Source: Aquificota bacterium | GTDB lineage: Bacteria > Thermosulfidibacterota > Thermosulfidibacteria > Thermosulfidibacterales > B14-G1 | Reading direction: 5' to 3' | Length of the DNA stretch: 64,000 nucleotides | NCBI GenBank assembly: GCA_015486015.1 | Contig: WFSL01000022.1 | Location: 1-64,000 of the forward strand | Part shown: one piece after another, positions 1-9,162 of the stretch | Layout of the letters: every line of letters begins with the position of its first letter | Position numbering within the stretch: the first letter of the stretch is position 1 | Notes under the pieces: model-generated | What the model was told of the DNA's origin: nothing | Database searches by the model: none | Seen by the model: only the letters and a program-made list of their open reading frames with translations | Position numbers and translations under genes: made by a program

Positions 1-1655
1 ACAAGCACTTCCACCAAACCCCTCCCCCTCTCTAAGGGGATACCTCCCATTCGAAAGACCTCCTCTACAGTGGGTGGTGCAAAACCTGCCTCCCTGAACC
101 TCCCCCTTATGAAGGACAGCCACTCCTGCTCTTGGATGGAGAGGCGTGGCCCTGCACCTGGCAACGAGACACCCTCAGGCCGTAACACCACTTTCCCATC
201 CCGATGCATCTCTGCCAGCAGAGCTGCGAACACTTTTCCGTCCCCATCCCATACCCGATGGGCCAACTCCTCCTTAGAGACAAAGGCCCTTAAGGGATTT
301 TCTTGGAAGAAGGCCTCCACGGACCTCAGCACCTTCTGCCTTAGCCCCTCTACCGTCTGGGGATGGAAATACCTCCCTTCCAAGACACAAACCCCTTCGC
401 CCTCAAGGGTACGTAACACATCCGCCGTGGTGCCCCTGCGTGAGGTCTTGAGCAGTAGATCCTGAAACACCATGCCCTTCTCCCCTGCCCACCGGAGAAA
501 CAGGAGGAGCCTGCCCTTATCGGATTCACCCTTCAGCTCCTGGAGCCTGCCTGCCAACACCCTCCTCCTCGCAGGCTCATCAGAGGGGTTGCTATCCAAG
601 ATTCTCCCCCCTCCCACAGTCACCACCGGAGAGAAGGAGCGTACCACAAAGGGGTCGCCAGGGGCGGTCACAACGGGACCTTCCAGATGAAGTCTCACCT
701 CAGCCTCATCCCCGGGTTTTAAGACGTCCCTATCCAGGAGTTTCACCCTCCCCATGGTCTCACCAGTACCCCAGTGAAACCGGACCCGAGACCAATTCTT
801 CATGGCTCTAACCTGAGGTAATAGCCTGAGGGAGAGATCCACAAAGGTAGATGGGGCAAAATGTCCAGGGGTAACCAGCACGTCCCCCCTTCTCAGTGCG
901 CCCTTCTCCGCCCCCGCCAGGTTTATGGCGGCCCTACATCCAGGGGGCACCTCTTCCACAGGACCTCCATGGATCTGGAGGCCCCTTACCCTCACCCTAA
1001 TCCCCTTAGGCAGAATCTCCAAAGTGTCTCCCACGTGCGCCACCCCAGAATAGACCGTACCCGTCACCACAAGGCCAAACCCCTTGATGTGAAAGGCTCT
1101 GTCAATAGGCATCCTGAAGGTCTCACTTGCCCCTTTTGGAGGGACCTCAAGGCACAGCCTCAAAAGCTGTGCCTTGAGGTCCGCAATGCCCCTCCCTGTG
1201 ACCGCCGAGGTGATCACCACAGGAGCACCCTCAAGGAAGGTCCCTTGGAGAAATCCCTCCACATCTTGGCGCACCATCTCCAGCCACTGGGCATCCACCA
1301 AATCCGCCTTTGAAAGAACCACCAACCCCTTCTGCACCCCCAAAAACTGGCAAATGGCAAGATGTTCCCTCGTCTGGGGCATCACCCCCTCATCAGCCGC
1401 TATCACCAGCATCACCAAATCAATGCCCGAGGCACCTGCTACCATGTTCCGCACAAAGCGCTCATGCCCCGGTACATCCACAATCCCCACCTTCACCTCT
1501 GGTGAAAGCTCCAGATGGGCGAAACCAAGATCTATGGTGATGCCCCTCTCCTTTTCTTCTCTAAGCCTGTCCGTATCTATTCCTGTGAGGGCCTTCACCA
1601 GCTCCGTCTTACCGTGATCAATGTGCCCAGCAGTCCCCACCACCACGTACCTCAT
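1..1655 (-). CDS. selB: Selenocysteine-specific elongation factor SelB (3' end cut by window edge)
   Basis: SelB is the GTPase that carries Sec-tRNA(Sec) to the ribosome at UGA codons marked by a SECIS hairpin. Translating the minus strand from the ATG at 1655 gives [17 protein letters not shown], with the P-loop GHIDHGKT near residue 10 and the G3 motif DVPGHE near residue 60, followed by EF-Tu-like beta-barrel domains and the first of the C-terminal winged-helix modules. About 551 codons are present and the frame runs off base 1, so the last winged helices that bind SECIS lie outside. The start overlaps the selA stop by 4 bases (ATGA), so selA and selB are translationally coupled. The family assignment is firm. 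Confidence 0.95.
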   Translation of the reverse strand, partial: MRYVVVGTAGHIDHGKTELVKALTGIDTDRLREEKERGITIDLGFAHLELSPEVKVGIVDVPGHERFVRNMVAGASGIDLVMLVIAADEGVMPQTREHLAICQFLGVQKGLVVLSKADLVDAQWLEMVRQDVEGFLQGTFLEGAPVVITSAVTGRGIADLKAQLLRLCLEVPPKGASETFRMPIDRAFHIKGFGLVVTGTVYSGVAHVGDTLEILPKGIRVRVRGLQIHGGPVEEVPPGCRAAINLAGAEKGALRRGDVLVTPGHFAPSTFVDLSLRLLPQVRAMKNWSRVRFHWGTGETMGRVKLLDRDVLKPGDEAEVRLHLEGPVVTAPGDPFVVRSFSPVVTVGGGRILDSNPSDEPARRRVLAGRLQELKGESDKGRLLLFLRWAGEKGMVFQDLLLKTSRRGTTADVLRTLEGEGVCVLEGRYFHPQTVEGLRQKVLRSVEAFFQENPLRAFVSKEELAHRVWDGDGKVFAALLAEMHRDGKVVLRPEGVSLPGAGPRLSIQEQEWLSFIRGRFREAGFAPPTVEEVFRMGGIPLERGRGLVEVL

Positions 1656-3049
1656 ACAAGTGCCCTCCCTAAGGAATCTGCGAGGGGCCCTACCTCATCC
1701 TCCCTGACGGTACGCATATCCAGTAGAAAGGCCTCGTGCTTTATCCTTCCCACCACAGGCAAAGGGGCAGCACGTGCCCTTTCATCTATGAACTCGGGAG
1801 AAAACTCCTCATGTTTCACAGCCACCACCACTGTGGGCATCTCCAACAAGGGGAGAGCACCCCCACCTACATAGGAACAGTCCTCCATAAGAGTAAAAGT
1901 GTAACTGGAAGGAAGCCTCTCCATCAACAGGGAGACAAGCCTCTCGGCCCTTCCCCTCAACACCCCCAAAGGCGTGGAGAGACACTTAAGAGTGGGAAGC
2001 CTCTCTGGAAGGCGCTCCGGTTCCATGTACAGGCGCAGGGTGGCCTCCAACCCAGAAAGGGTAAGCTTATCTATGCGCAGCGCCCGATTGAGGGGATGCC
2101 GCCTCACCCTCTCAACAAACTCTGGCTCACCCAGGATGACCCCTGCCTGAGGTCCACCGAGAAGCTTATCACCACTAAAGGAGAGAAGGCTCACCCCAGT
2201 CTTAAGGCTCTCCTGGACCGTGGGCTCCTTGGGGAGACCATAGGTCCTGAGGTCTATCAGATTCCCAGAGCCTAAATCCTCATAAACAGGAAGTCCCCTC
2301 TCCCTACCCAAGGCAACCAGCTCCCGCAAAGGAACCGAGGCCGTAAAGCCCAAGACCCTATAGTTACTGGGATGCACCTTCATGAGAAGAGCAGTATCCT
2401 CCCCAATAGCCGCCTCGTAATCCCGAAGGTGGGTCTTGTTCGTGGTACCCACCTCCCTGAGGATGGCACCTGAGGCAGCCATAACGTCCGGCATCCGGAA
2501 GCTCCCCCCAATCTCTATAAGCTCACCCCGAGAGACCACCACCTCCTTCCCCTTGGCCAAGGCAGCTAAGACCAAAAGGACTGCCGCAGCATTATTGTTC
2601 ACCACCATGGCTGCAGGGGCCCCAGTCACCTTGCGCAGTATACCCACCACATGAGTGTACCTAAGACCCCGTTCCCCCTTTTCCAGGTCATACTCCAGAT
2701 TGGAGTAATTCAGGGCGATCTCTTCCATCTCTCTCCAAACCTCCCGGGCCAAGGGGGCACGGCCCAGATTGGTATGCAGCACCACACCCGTGGCATTGAT
2801 TACCCGCCTCAGACTGGGAGCAGCAAAGATATCTATACGATCCTGAAGCTCACGAACAATGGAAGAAGGCTCTACCAACCCCCTATCCCCTCTTCCATTC
2901 ATGATCCTTTGGCGCCTCTCTTCCAACACCCTTCTTAGCGCATCCACCACCATCCACCGGGGATACCCCTGAAGCACCTCCTGGACCTCAGGGTAATTCA
3001 ACAATGCATCCACCTGAGGAATCTCCTTAAGGAGCTCCCTACCCATCAT
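1652..3049 (-). CDS. selA: L-seryl-tRNA(Sec) selenium transferase SelA
   Basis: SelA is a PLP enzyme that converts Ser-tRNA(Sec) to Sec-tRNA(Sec) using selenophosphate. At 465 residues it has the family length. The N-terminal helical region (IPQVDALLNYPEV) resembles the domain that recognises tRNA(Sec), and the PLP lysine lies in SFSGDKLLGGPQAG near residue 295. Conserved blocks VINATGVVLHTNLGRAPL and RYTHVVGILRKVTGA are visible. ATG at 3049 follows a GAGGGG element. It is the first gene of a selA-selB pair; the selenophosphate donor enzyme SelD is encoded 56 kb away in this same window. Confidence 0.97.
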   Translation of the reverse strand: MMGRELLKEIPQVDALLNYPEVQEVLQGYPRWMVVDALRRVLEERRQRIMNGRGDRGLVEPSSIVRELQDRIDIFAAPSLRRVINATGVVLHTNLGRAPLAREVWREMEEIALNYSNLEYDLEKGERGLRYTHVVGILRKVTGAPAAMVVNNNAAAVLLVLAALAKGKEVVVSRGELIEIGGSFRMPDVMAASGAILREVGTTNKTHLRDYEAAIGEDTALLMKVHPSNYRVLGFTASVPLRELVALGRERGLPVYEDLGSGNLIDLRTYGLPKEPTVQESLKTGVSLLSFSGDKLLGGPQAGVILGEPEFVERVRRHPLNRALRIDKLTLSGLEATLRLYMEPERLPERLPTLKCLSTPLGVLRGRAERLVSLLMERLPSSYTFTLMEDCSYVGGGALPLLEMPTVVVAVKHEEFSPEFIDERARAAPLPVVGRIKHEAFLLDMRTVREDEVGPLADSLGRALV

Positions 3050-3073
3050 CCACCCCTCTGTTTATAAGTTACT

Positions 3074-3103
3074 CTTATAGACCATATAGAATTCCTTGAG
3101 CAA
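3074..3103 (-). promoter_or_regulatory. Possible sigma70-type promoter for selA-selB
   Basis: On the minus strand TTGCTC is followed after 18 bases by TATAAG (17 bases to CTATAA). It lies 25 to 55 bases upstream of selA in a gene-free stretch. The -10 is good and the -35 matches four of six positions. Confidence 0.4.
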
Positions 3104-3181
3104 GGTGGGAAAACCCACAAAAGATCGAATGCCCACCAACTCACCATCACACAATTACGTCTATACACTGGTTATCGGAGG

Positions 3182-3210
3182 TTGACGAGGCTGATTGGGA
3201 CGGTTATTTA
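3182..3210 (+). promoter_or_regulatory. Sigma70-type promoter for tRNA-Ser / SRP RNA
   Basis: TTGACG, a 17-base spacer and TATTTA end ten bases before the first base of the tRNA, which places the transcription start just ahead of the tRNA. The downstream SRP RNA lies only 18 bases after the tRNA and may be co-transcribed. Confidence 0.7.
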
Positions 3211-3219
3211 ACCTTTTAT

Positions 3220-3313
<94 letters not shown>

Positions 3314-3331
3314 ATACACGTGATCTCAGGT

Positions 3332-3440
3332 GACCGCTACCGGGTCCTACGCAGCGGGTGCCCCCGAACCCCGCCAGGCCCGGAAGGGAGCAACGGTAAG
3401 GGGGACCTCCCGGGTGCCGTGGGGTAGCCTGGTGGCGGTC
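3332..3440 (+). ncRNA. ffs: Signal recognition particle RNA, bacterial small (4.5S) type
   Basis: The apical domain shows the conserved GCCAGGCCCGGAAGGGAGCA core, including the GGAAG tetraloop hairpin, and the asymmetric-loop strand AGCAACGGTA. The ends pair as a long hairpin: GACCGCTACC at the 5' end with GGTGGCGGTC at the 3' end. At about 109 bases this is the short form without an Alu domain. It binds Ffh and directs ribosomes making membrane proteins to the Sec translocon. Exact ends are inferred from pairing. Confidence 0.93.
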
Positions 3441-3497
3441 TTTACAAGGAGGCAAATATTGAGAGTCAAAGAGCAGACTTCAGCGGAGGGGGTCCCC

Positions 3498-4052
3498 ATG
3501 GGGCTTGTGGGGATCTTCGCTCAGGTGGGCAGGGATCTTTACCACGGCGGATTGGTTACTTCCCATGGGGGGAACCTCAGCCTCCGGAGGAAAGGCGAAA
3601 TGGTGATCACTAAGACAGGGGCCATGCTGGGGCACCTCTCAGATAACGACCTGGTAAGGGTGCCTTTGGACGGAGAGATCAGCCCTCAGGCCTCCAGAGA
3701 AGCACCACTCCATAGGGCCGTGTACCTTGCTACTAATGCCAAGGCCTTAGTCCACGCTCATCCTGCCCATGCAATAGCCCTCTCCTTCTCTCACGACACT
3801 ATAGTGCCGCGCGATGCTGAAGGTCTTTACACACTTCCAACCGTTCCTGTGGTAGAAGTGGCCCAGCCTATTGGCTCCCAGGAGCTGGCTCAGGCTGTAG
3901 CCCAAACGCTGATGGATGCCCCAGTGGTAGTAGTGAGAGGACACGGGACCTTCGCTAAGGGCGAAGATCTGTGGGATGCTTTACGCTACACATCGGTGCT
4001 CGAGACCTCCTGTGAAATCCTCTATCTATTGACCCTTAGCCAGCCCCTCTAA
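3498..4052 (+). CDS. Class II aldolase/adducin family protein (fuculose-phosphate-aldolase-like)
   Basis: A 184-residue protein of the zinc-dependent class II aldolase family, which cleaves small phosphosugars such as fuculose-1-phosphate or ribulose-phosphate derivatives. Visible family features are TSHGGNLSLR near residue 27, ITKTGAMLGHL, the HAHPAHA metal-binding histidines near residue 88, and RGHGTFAKG carrying the third histidine. ATG at 3498 is chosen because GGAGGG lies just upstream and the family begins here; the frame is open further upstream but that part lies inside the SRP RNA. The gene end overlaps the convergent lptG by 17 bases. The actual substrate cannot be told from sequence. 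Confidence 0.85.
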   Translation: MGLVGIFAQVGRDLYHGGLVTSHGGNLSLRRKGEMVITKTGAMLGHLSDNDLVRVPLDGEISPQASREAPLHRAVYLATNAKALVHAHPAHAIALSFSHDTIVPRDAEGLYTLPTVPVVEVAQPIGSQELAQAVAQTLMDAPVVVVRGHGTFAKGEDLWDALRYTSVLETSCEILYLLTLSQPL

Positions 4053-5103
4053 GCAACACTCCAGCCACTATCACGGCCGCCACTGGGGGAAGGGGAGCCG
4101 CTATCATAGAAGGTAGCAAGCCCGTGCGGCCAAGAAAGGCGAGGAGGGAAGTAGCACCCCAATACAGGACAAGAACACCAGCAGTGATGGCCACCCTCTT
4201 CCATCCCCCCTCCCTGGGCGACCTTAAAGAGAGGGGGAATACCAATAACACAAGGGCAATAGGGGAGAAGGCCAAGGCAATCCTCTGATATAGTTCCATC
4301 TTGAGGTTGGGGACCTTGTAACCTTCCTCCTCCATAGCCCGAAGATAGTCCCTCAGCTCATGGTATGTCATCTCCCAGGGCTCCTTCTTCTCACTCAGGA
4401 GCCCTTGGGGAGTGATGCTCAAGGCCAGGGGCAGTGTTTTTGGCCTATCTTCCTGCACTTGGTCGTTAAGCACCTTCAGGAAGATAGGTTTCACCATCTG
4501 CCAGGTCCCTTCCCGCCAGACTACGGTATCGGCAGTGGCAAGGGCCTCTATGTGTCCATTCTCCACCCATACACACTTTGCCTTTCTAAATAGCATCCTC
4601 CTTTCGTCAAAGAAGCGGATAAAACAACTGACATTCTGTTGCTTTATCCACAGGTCGGTGTATCGGGTAAAGGCAGCCTCTTTATTCCGGTTTATCTCTA
4701 CCTTCTCGGCGAGTGCAGCCTCTGTGAGATGGAGAGGGACAACATAGAGATTCCAGGGGACAAGGGCTATACTGGCAAGCACCGCCACAATGAGGAAGGG
4801 CACAAGCACCCTCTCCGTCCTCATACCCAGCGCCCGGAGGGCAACCAGTTCGAAGTTCTTAGAGGCGATGATGAGGTATGTGAGGGTGGCGAAGAAGAAA
4901 GCCAGGGGTAAGACATCCCTGATCACCTGGGGCTGGTAGTGGATAAGATAAACGGCTACGGCCTTGAGGGGTGCCTTATTCTCCAAGACATTATCCAAGA
5001 TCTCGAAAAAGAGGATAAGGGTGTATATGGCCTCCAGCACCACCCAAACACCCAGGAGGATGGCAAGATACCCCTTGAGGATGTATCGGTCTAAAATTTT
5101 CAC
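4036..5103 (-). CDS. lptG: Lipopolysaccharide export permease LptG (YjgQ family)
   Basis: One of the two inner-membrane subunits of the LptB2FG ABC extractor that lifts lipopolysaccharide out of the inner membrane. At 355 residues it has family length. Three hydrophobic helices occupy roughly the first 120 residues (YLAILLGVWVVLEAIYTLIL and following), a periplasmic beta-jellyroll spans the middle (about 130-265) and three helices close the C-terminus (IALAFSPIALVLLVFPLSL onward). Its start overlaps the stop of the lptF-like gene by 4 bases, the usual lptF-lptG arrangement. No lptB is seen in the window. Confidence 0.92.
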   Translation of the reverse strand: MKILDRYILKGYLAILLGVWVVLEAIYTLILFFEILDNVLENKAPLKAVAVYLIHYQPQVIRDVLPLAFFFATLTYLIIASKNFELVALRALGMRTERVLVPFLIVAVLASIALVPWNLYVVPLHLTEAALAEKVEINRNKEAAFTRYTDLWIKQQNVSCFIRFFDERRMLFRKAKCVWVENGHIEALATADTVVWREGTWQMVKPIFLKVLNDQVQEDRPKTLPLALSITPQGLLSEKKEPWEMTYHELRDYLRAMEEEGYKVPNLKMELYQRIALAFSPIALVLLVFPLSLRSPREGGWKRVAITAGVLVLYWGATSLLAFLGRTGLLPSMIAAPLPPVAAVIVAGVLLRGAG

Positions 5104-6833
5104 AGACCCACCTTTTCAGACCTCATATAAAGGATTGCGCCTCCCCCTGCCCCCAGGATGATATCGGGGAGCCAGGCCCCAAGGAAGGATGATATCAGGC
5201 CCTTCATGGCCATATTCTGGGAGATGCTAAGGAGGACGTAGTAGAGGAGGAAGAGCCCAAAAGTAAAGAGGAGCCCTGTCCATCTCTCTGCCCTGGGGAG
5301 GAAAGGCCCCAAGGCCAGGGCCAGGAGTGCGAAGACCACCGTGGAGAAGGGCAGTGAGAAGCGCTTGTAGAGGTGGTTGAGCACATCCCAGTAGTGCTCG
5401 GGCCCTCGCTGCTTTTCCCTTTGGACCCGCCTTAGGAGCTGCGGTAGGGTGAGCTCCTTCTTGGAAAAGCCCTTAAATGAGGGCCCCAAGGCAGGGAGCA
5501 GGAACCGATACTTGTCGAAATTTAGGAGATTGTACCTCCTTCCCCCCACCGTGAGGATCTCACCATCCTTCAGAATAAGGATAAAAGAGTGGGTCTCCGG
5601 ATCCACCTTGAGCCTACCCTTCACAGCGGAAAGCACCCTGATCCCCCCATCCCCATTCTCATACAAGAGCAGGTCCCTCAAGTGCGTTTCATGGAGATGA
5701 GAGCTATAAAGCCATAAATGGCTTGAAAGCTTAATAAACCTCCCCTCCTGAAGCCCCAGCCCCTTAGAGGAATAGGCCATCCTCATTACGGAACCGTAGA
5801 ACGCTTGATTGGCCAGAGGGCCCACATATAGGGAGAAGAAAAGGGCAACCGCGGTTACCCAAAAGGCCAGGATCAGGATAGGCTGGGCTATCCTCCTGAG
5901 GCTTATGCCGAGGGCCTGTGCTGCTATGAGCTCCGCATCCGAGGAGAACCTGGAAATGGCCACCACAGAGCCAAAAAGAAAAGCGGGTGGAAGGACTAAG
6001 CTTATGGAAGCCACCGTGAGGGAAGCAACAATACTAAGCAGGAGCGTGAGAGATCCACCCCTGAGAAAGACGAGCAGATCAGTTATCCTACCTATGAAAA
6101 GGAGAAGGACAAATATACCTATACCGAGAATGAACGGCGATAAAATCTCCCGAAGCACATAACCATCTATGATCCCCCTCCAGGGCCATAGGAGAGATGC
6201 CCTTGCCCTCCTATATTCCCGCATGGGCACAGGCCTTGGCTGAGGAGGTGCCACCTCTGGCACCGGCGGTGAAGGGATCTCCTCCTGTTTAGGTGTCTCC
6301 TCTGGCATCGGCGGTGTCCTATGGAAGGCCCTTTCGATCCCCTGCAGCACCTTACGGTCAGCATGGCACACTATGCCAGGGGGCATGATCTCTGTTAAAA
6401 GGCAGGCTGCTTCAAAAGGATCCCCAATCTTGTAAGGATCATAGCCCGGGAGGAGGTAAGCCACCCGAGTTAAGTCAAGGCGCTTCAGGTCCTCCCGGAG
6501 CGCTTCTAACTCTCCTGCTATAACCTCTAATGACAAATCCTGTTCAGGTCCCAAGCCATAGAGGAGGAGCCAGGAAGACTTCCACAGGCCCAAGGTAGAG
6601 ATGAGCACCCTCTCACCCTGGGCACCAGTGATCTCCCCCTCCCTACGATCTAAGAGGAAGTTCAGGGTATGATTGATGTAGCCCAGGATACCCCTCTGAG
6701 AAAAGGGATAGGCAATGCCTATCACCACCACATCCGCCTCCACATCCTGAAGGGGAGAGTCTGTCAAGGTCCAAGTAATGGGGGTTACAGGCCGCTTTGT
6801 CCCTTTCTTCATTCTCAGGCATCCCTTTAGCAT
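5100..6833 (-). CDS. lptF: LptF permease with N-terminal aminopeptidase (M17 N-domain)-like extension
   Basis: A 577-residue protein. Residues about 222-577 are a full LptF/YjgP permease (GYVLREILSPFILGIGIFVLLL, then VLPPAFLFGSVVAISRFSSDAE, a periplasmic domain and three C-terminal helices). Residues about 20-170 are extra: they resemble the macro-like N-terminal domain of leucyl aminopeptidase (VEADVVVIGIAY, LLLYGLGPEQDLS, helix VIAGELEALREDL, RVAYLLPG). Neither the M17 metal-binding catalytic domain nor its motifs are present. A proline/glutamate-rich linker (about 172-203) joins the two. ATG at 6833 overlaps the RDD gene; ATG at 6812 is an alternative that leaves both domains intact. A start at internal Met 204 would give a plain LptF, but the upstream frame is continuous and well conserved in pattern, so I favour the fusion. 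It probably acts with LptG. Confidence 0.85.
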   Translation of the reverse strand: MLKGCLRMKKGTKRPVTPITWTLTDSPLQDVEADVVVIGIAYPFSQRGILGYINHTLNFLLDRREGEITGAQGERVLISTLGLWKSSWLLLYGLGPEQDLSLEVIAGELEALREDLKRLDLTRVAYLLPGYDPYKIGDPFEAACLLTEIMPPGIVCHADRKVLQGIERAFHRTPPMPEETPKQEEIPSPPVPEVAPPQPRPVPMREYRRARASLLWPWRGIIDGYVLREILSPFILGIGIFVLLLFIGRITDLLVFLRGGSLTLLLSIVASLTVASISLVLPPAFLFGSVVAISRFSSDAELIAAQALGISLRRIAQPILILAFWVTAVALFFSLYVGPLANQAFYGSVMRMAYSSKGLGLQEGRFIKLSSHLWLYSSHLHETHLRDLLLYENGDGGIRVLSAVKGRLKVDPETHSFILILKDGEILTVGGRRYNLLNFDKYRFLLPALGPSFKGFSKKELTLPQLLRRVQREKQRGPEHYWDVLNHLYKRFSLPFSTVVFALLALALGPFLPRAERWTGLLFTFGLFLLYYVLLSISQNMAMKGLISSFLGAWLPDIILGAGGGAILYMRSEKVGL

Positions 6834-7201
6834 TTAAGGACCCGGGTGCCCGCCAGGATGTCGTGCCATCCCCGCTTCTCCCTATCCCTCAGTATCCAGA
6901 GAATACCCAACCCCAAGGAGACAACATCCAACAGGTACCCTATGGTGCGTACAAGGGCCCTGAAATATCCCACGGTATAAAATCCCCATGGATCAGTAAC
7001 CCTGATCCCCATGGCCCACTTTCCCAAGGTTTGCCCCCTGTATCCCGTCCAGAAGGTAAAATATAGGATGGCTACCGCCAGCCAGGGATACGAAACCTCC
7101 GAAGGCCACACCAAAGATGAGCCCTCCCAGATCACCCCTAAGAGGAGGATATCAAGGATGAAGGCCAAGATCCGGATGAAAAGACCAGCCTCTCTCTTCA
7201 T
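6827..7201 (-). CDS. RDD family membrane protein
   Basis: A 124-residue membrane protein with the RDD pattern: AGLFIRILAFILDILLLGVI at the N-terminus (the Arg...Asp-Asp type motif), a second helix YPWLAVAILYFTFW, the turn GQTLGKWAMGIRV, and a third helix before the C-terminal DREKRGWHDILAGTRVL. RDD proteins are small integral membrane proteins of mostly unknown or transport-related role. It lies 6 bases after lolA and overlaps lptF, so it belongs to the envelope operon. Confidence 0.85.
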   Translation of the reverse strand: MKREAGLFIRILAFILDILLLGVIWEGSSLVWPSEVSYPWLAVAILYFTFWTGYRGQTLGKWAMGIRVTDPWGFYTVGYFRALVRTIGYLLDVVSLGLGILWILRDREKRGWHDILAGTRVLKC

Positions 7202-7207
7202 GCCTAC

Positions 7208-7828
7208 CTATGGTTGGGAGATCCTCACATCCGGAGGGAGGATTATCTCGAAGGTCTTAGAGGGGATGGCAGCATTGACCTTGATATGCCGGAAGGAAAC
7301 AGCATTCAGGTTGCCTAAGGAGTCCAAGGTTTCTACCTTCTTTATAAGGAGACTCTTGGGGTCAAGGTAAACTATCACCTTTTGAATGGGGCCATGGGTA
7401 TCTACAGGGGTAAGGGTGAGAGTGGATTGCCCTTTCCCCCCCTCCTTTACGGTATAGTACCTCTTTATCTGGTCAATGAGGGAGAAAAACGGCCCCTTGG
7501 TAACAATGGCCTCCTTGTCCAATTGACCCTTAACAGCCTCCCTGTTGACGGGATCATAAAGAACAAAGAGGTCACCGTTGGTCCATACTATCTGGGGCTG
7601 GGGGGTTTTATACTCCCACATGCTCTTACCTGGCACAATGTACACCCTGCCCGTGTAGGTCATCCTCCTTCTCACCCCCACAGTGGTCTCCTGAACAAAG
7701 TCGGCCTGAATGGAGTGGATCTCGCTGTAAGAGGCCTTCAACCTCTCCATAAGGGATGTACCCCAAGCAGCCGTACCCATGAGCAGGACCAGCACCCCTA
7801 TGAAGATGCCCCTTCCAATCCTACTCAT
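7208..7828 (-). CDS. lolA: Outer-membrane lipoprotein carrier protein LolA
   Basis: Periplasmic chaperone that ferries lipoproteins from the LolCDE exporter to the outer membrane. The 206-residue product has a signal peptide (IGRGIFIGVLVLLMGTAAWG) and the LolA core: LKASYSEIHSIQADFVQET, GRVYIVPGKSMWEYKTP, LFVLYDP and a C-terminal FRHIKVNAAIP. ATG at 7828 is chosen because GAGGAG lies 7 bases upstream; it overlaps the end of dnaB by 8 bases. LolA next to lptF/lptG suggests a shared envelope-assembly operon. Confidence 0.92.
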   Translation of the reverse strand: MSRIGRGIFIGVLVLLMGTAAWGTSLMERLKASYSEIHSIQADFVQETTVGVRRRMTYTGRVYIVPGKSMWEYKTPQPQIVWTNGDLFVLYDPVNREAVKGQLDKEAIVTKGPFFSLIDQIKRYYTVKEGGKGQSTLTLTPVDTHGPIQKVIVYLDPKSLLIKKVETLDSLGNLNAVSFRHIKVNAAIPSKTFEIILPPDVRISQP

Positions 7829-9161
7829 TAGCATACTCCTCAAAGGTGGTGTACTCCTTCAAGAAAGTGAGCTTGAAAGAGCCCGTAGGCCCGTTGCGCT
7901 GCTTGCCAACAATGATCTCGGCGATGCCCTGGTACTCCGGCTTATGCTTGTTGTAAACCTCTGGGCGATAGATGAAGACGATGAGATCGCCGTCTTGCTC
8001 AATGGCGCCTGACTCCCTCAGATCAGAAAGCTGGGGTCTTTTGTCCTGCCGGGACTCCACCGCCCTCGAGAGCTGTGAGAGGGCCACTACAGGGGTGTTA
8101 AGCTCCTTGGCTAACGCCTTGAGAGAACGCGATATCTCCGATATCTCCTGCTGACGGCTCTCTGGCCTGCCTCTCCCCTTCATGAGCTGCAGGTAGTCTA
8201 TGATCACAAGGTCCAGACCATGATCGGATTGGAGCCTCCTGGACTTTGCCCTCACCTCTAAGACAGAGGAGGCAGGGGTGTCATCCACATAAATCCTGGC
8301 CTGAGAGAGCTTGTCTGCGGCCCTGATCACCCTTTTCCAATCCTCCTTAGAAAGGATACCTGTACGGAGCTTGTGGGACGGGACCTTTGCCAGGCTGGAG
8401 AGCATCCGAAACGCCAATTGCTCTTTTGACATCTCCAAAGAGAAGAAGGCTACAGTTTTCCCCCCCTTCAGGGCAACGTTTTGGGCAATGTTGAGTGCCA
8501 GGGCTGTCTTACCCATGCTCGGTCGGGCAGCAATGATTATGAGGTCGGAGGGCTGAAGCCCCGAAGTAAGGCGGTCAAACTCACTGAACCCTGTGGCGAT
8601 GCCTGTAACAGCTTCACGCCTCTGGGAAAGCATCTCCAAGGTTTTAACGGACGCCTTTACCAGCTCCTGAGAGGTGATGAAGTCCTCCTTGATCTTCCTT
8701 TGTGAAACGGAGAATATCACCCTCTCCGCCTCGTCCAAAACCTCTTCTCCCTCCATCCTCCCATCATAGCATAAGGAGATAACATCGTTGGCCGCCGAGA
8801 TGAGCTGACGGAGCAGGGCCTTCTCTCGAACAATCCTGGCATAGTGAGGGGCATGTGCAGAGCTGGGCACGGTCTCAGTGAGCTCCATGAGGTACTCAGT
8901 GCCCCCAATGGCTTCTATCTCCTCCCTCTGGCTCAGGAGGTCACTAACAGTGATGAGATCTATAGGCTGCCCCCTCTGAAAGAGCTCCAACATGGCAGAA
9001 AAGATAATCCTATGTTCCCTCTTATAGAAATCTTCAGGCGTGACGTTCTCCAAGACCCTCAGAAGGGCATTATTATCCAAGAGGATGGACCCCAAGACAC
9101 TCTGCTCTGCCTCCACATTCTGTGGAGGGAGCCGCAGTTCCTGGGCAGTGCTACCCTTCAT
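7821..9161 (-). CDS. dnaB: Replicative DNA helicase DnaB
   Basis: Hexameric 5'-3' helicase that unwinds the fork and recruits primase. The 446 residues contain the N-terminal helical domain (PQNVEAEQSVLGSILLDN), the RecA-like ATPase with Walker A ARPSMGKTALALN near residue 215, Walker B VIIDYLQLM and the arginine-finger region DLRESGAIEQDGDLIVFIYR. The length matches the intein-free form. It starts one base after the rplI stop, the widely conserved rplI-dnaB pairing. Confidence 0.97.
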   Translation of the reverse strand: MKGSTAQELRLPPQNVEAEQSVLGSILLDNNALLRVLENVTPEDFYKREHRIIFSAMLELFQRGQPIDLITVSDLLSQREEIEAIGGTEYLMELTETVPSSAHAPHYARIVREKALLRQLISAANDVISLCYDGRMEGEEVLDEAERVIFSVSQRKIKEDFITSQELVKASVKTLEMLSQRREAVTGIATGFSEFDRLTSGLQPSDLIIIAARPSMGKTALALNIAQNVALKGGKTVAFFSLEMSKEQLAFRMLSSLAKVPSHKLRTGILSKEDWKRVIRAADKLSQARIYVDDTPASSVLEVRAKSRRLQSDHGLDLVIIDYLQLMKGRGRPESRQQEISEISRSLKALAKELNTPVVALSQLSRAVESRQDKRPQLSDLRESGAIEQDGDLIVFIYRPEVYNKHKPEYQGIAEIIVGKQRNGPTGSFKLTFLKEYTTFEEYANE

Positions 9162-9162
9162 C

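Noticed and set aside
3330-3497. Upstream extension of the class II aldolase reading frame
   Set aside because: It lies within the SRP RNA and is not conserved; the ATG at 3498 has a good ribosome site.
4644-4652. Perfect TTATCCACA DnaA-box nonamer
   Set aside because: Single copy inside lptG coding sequence; expected by chance at this length.
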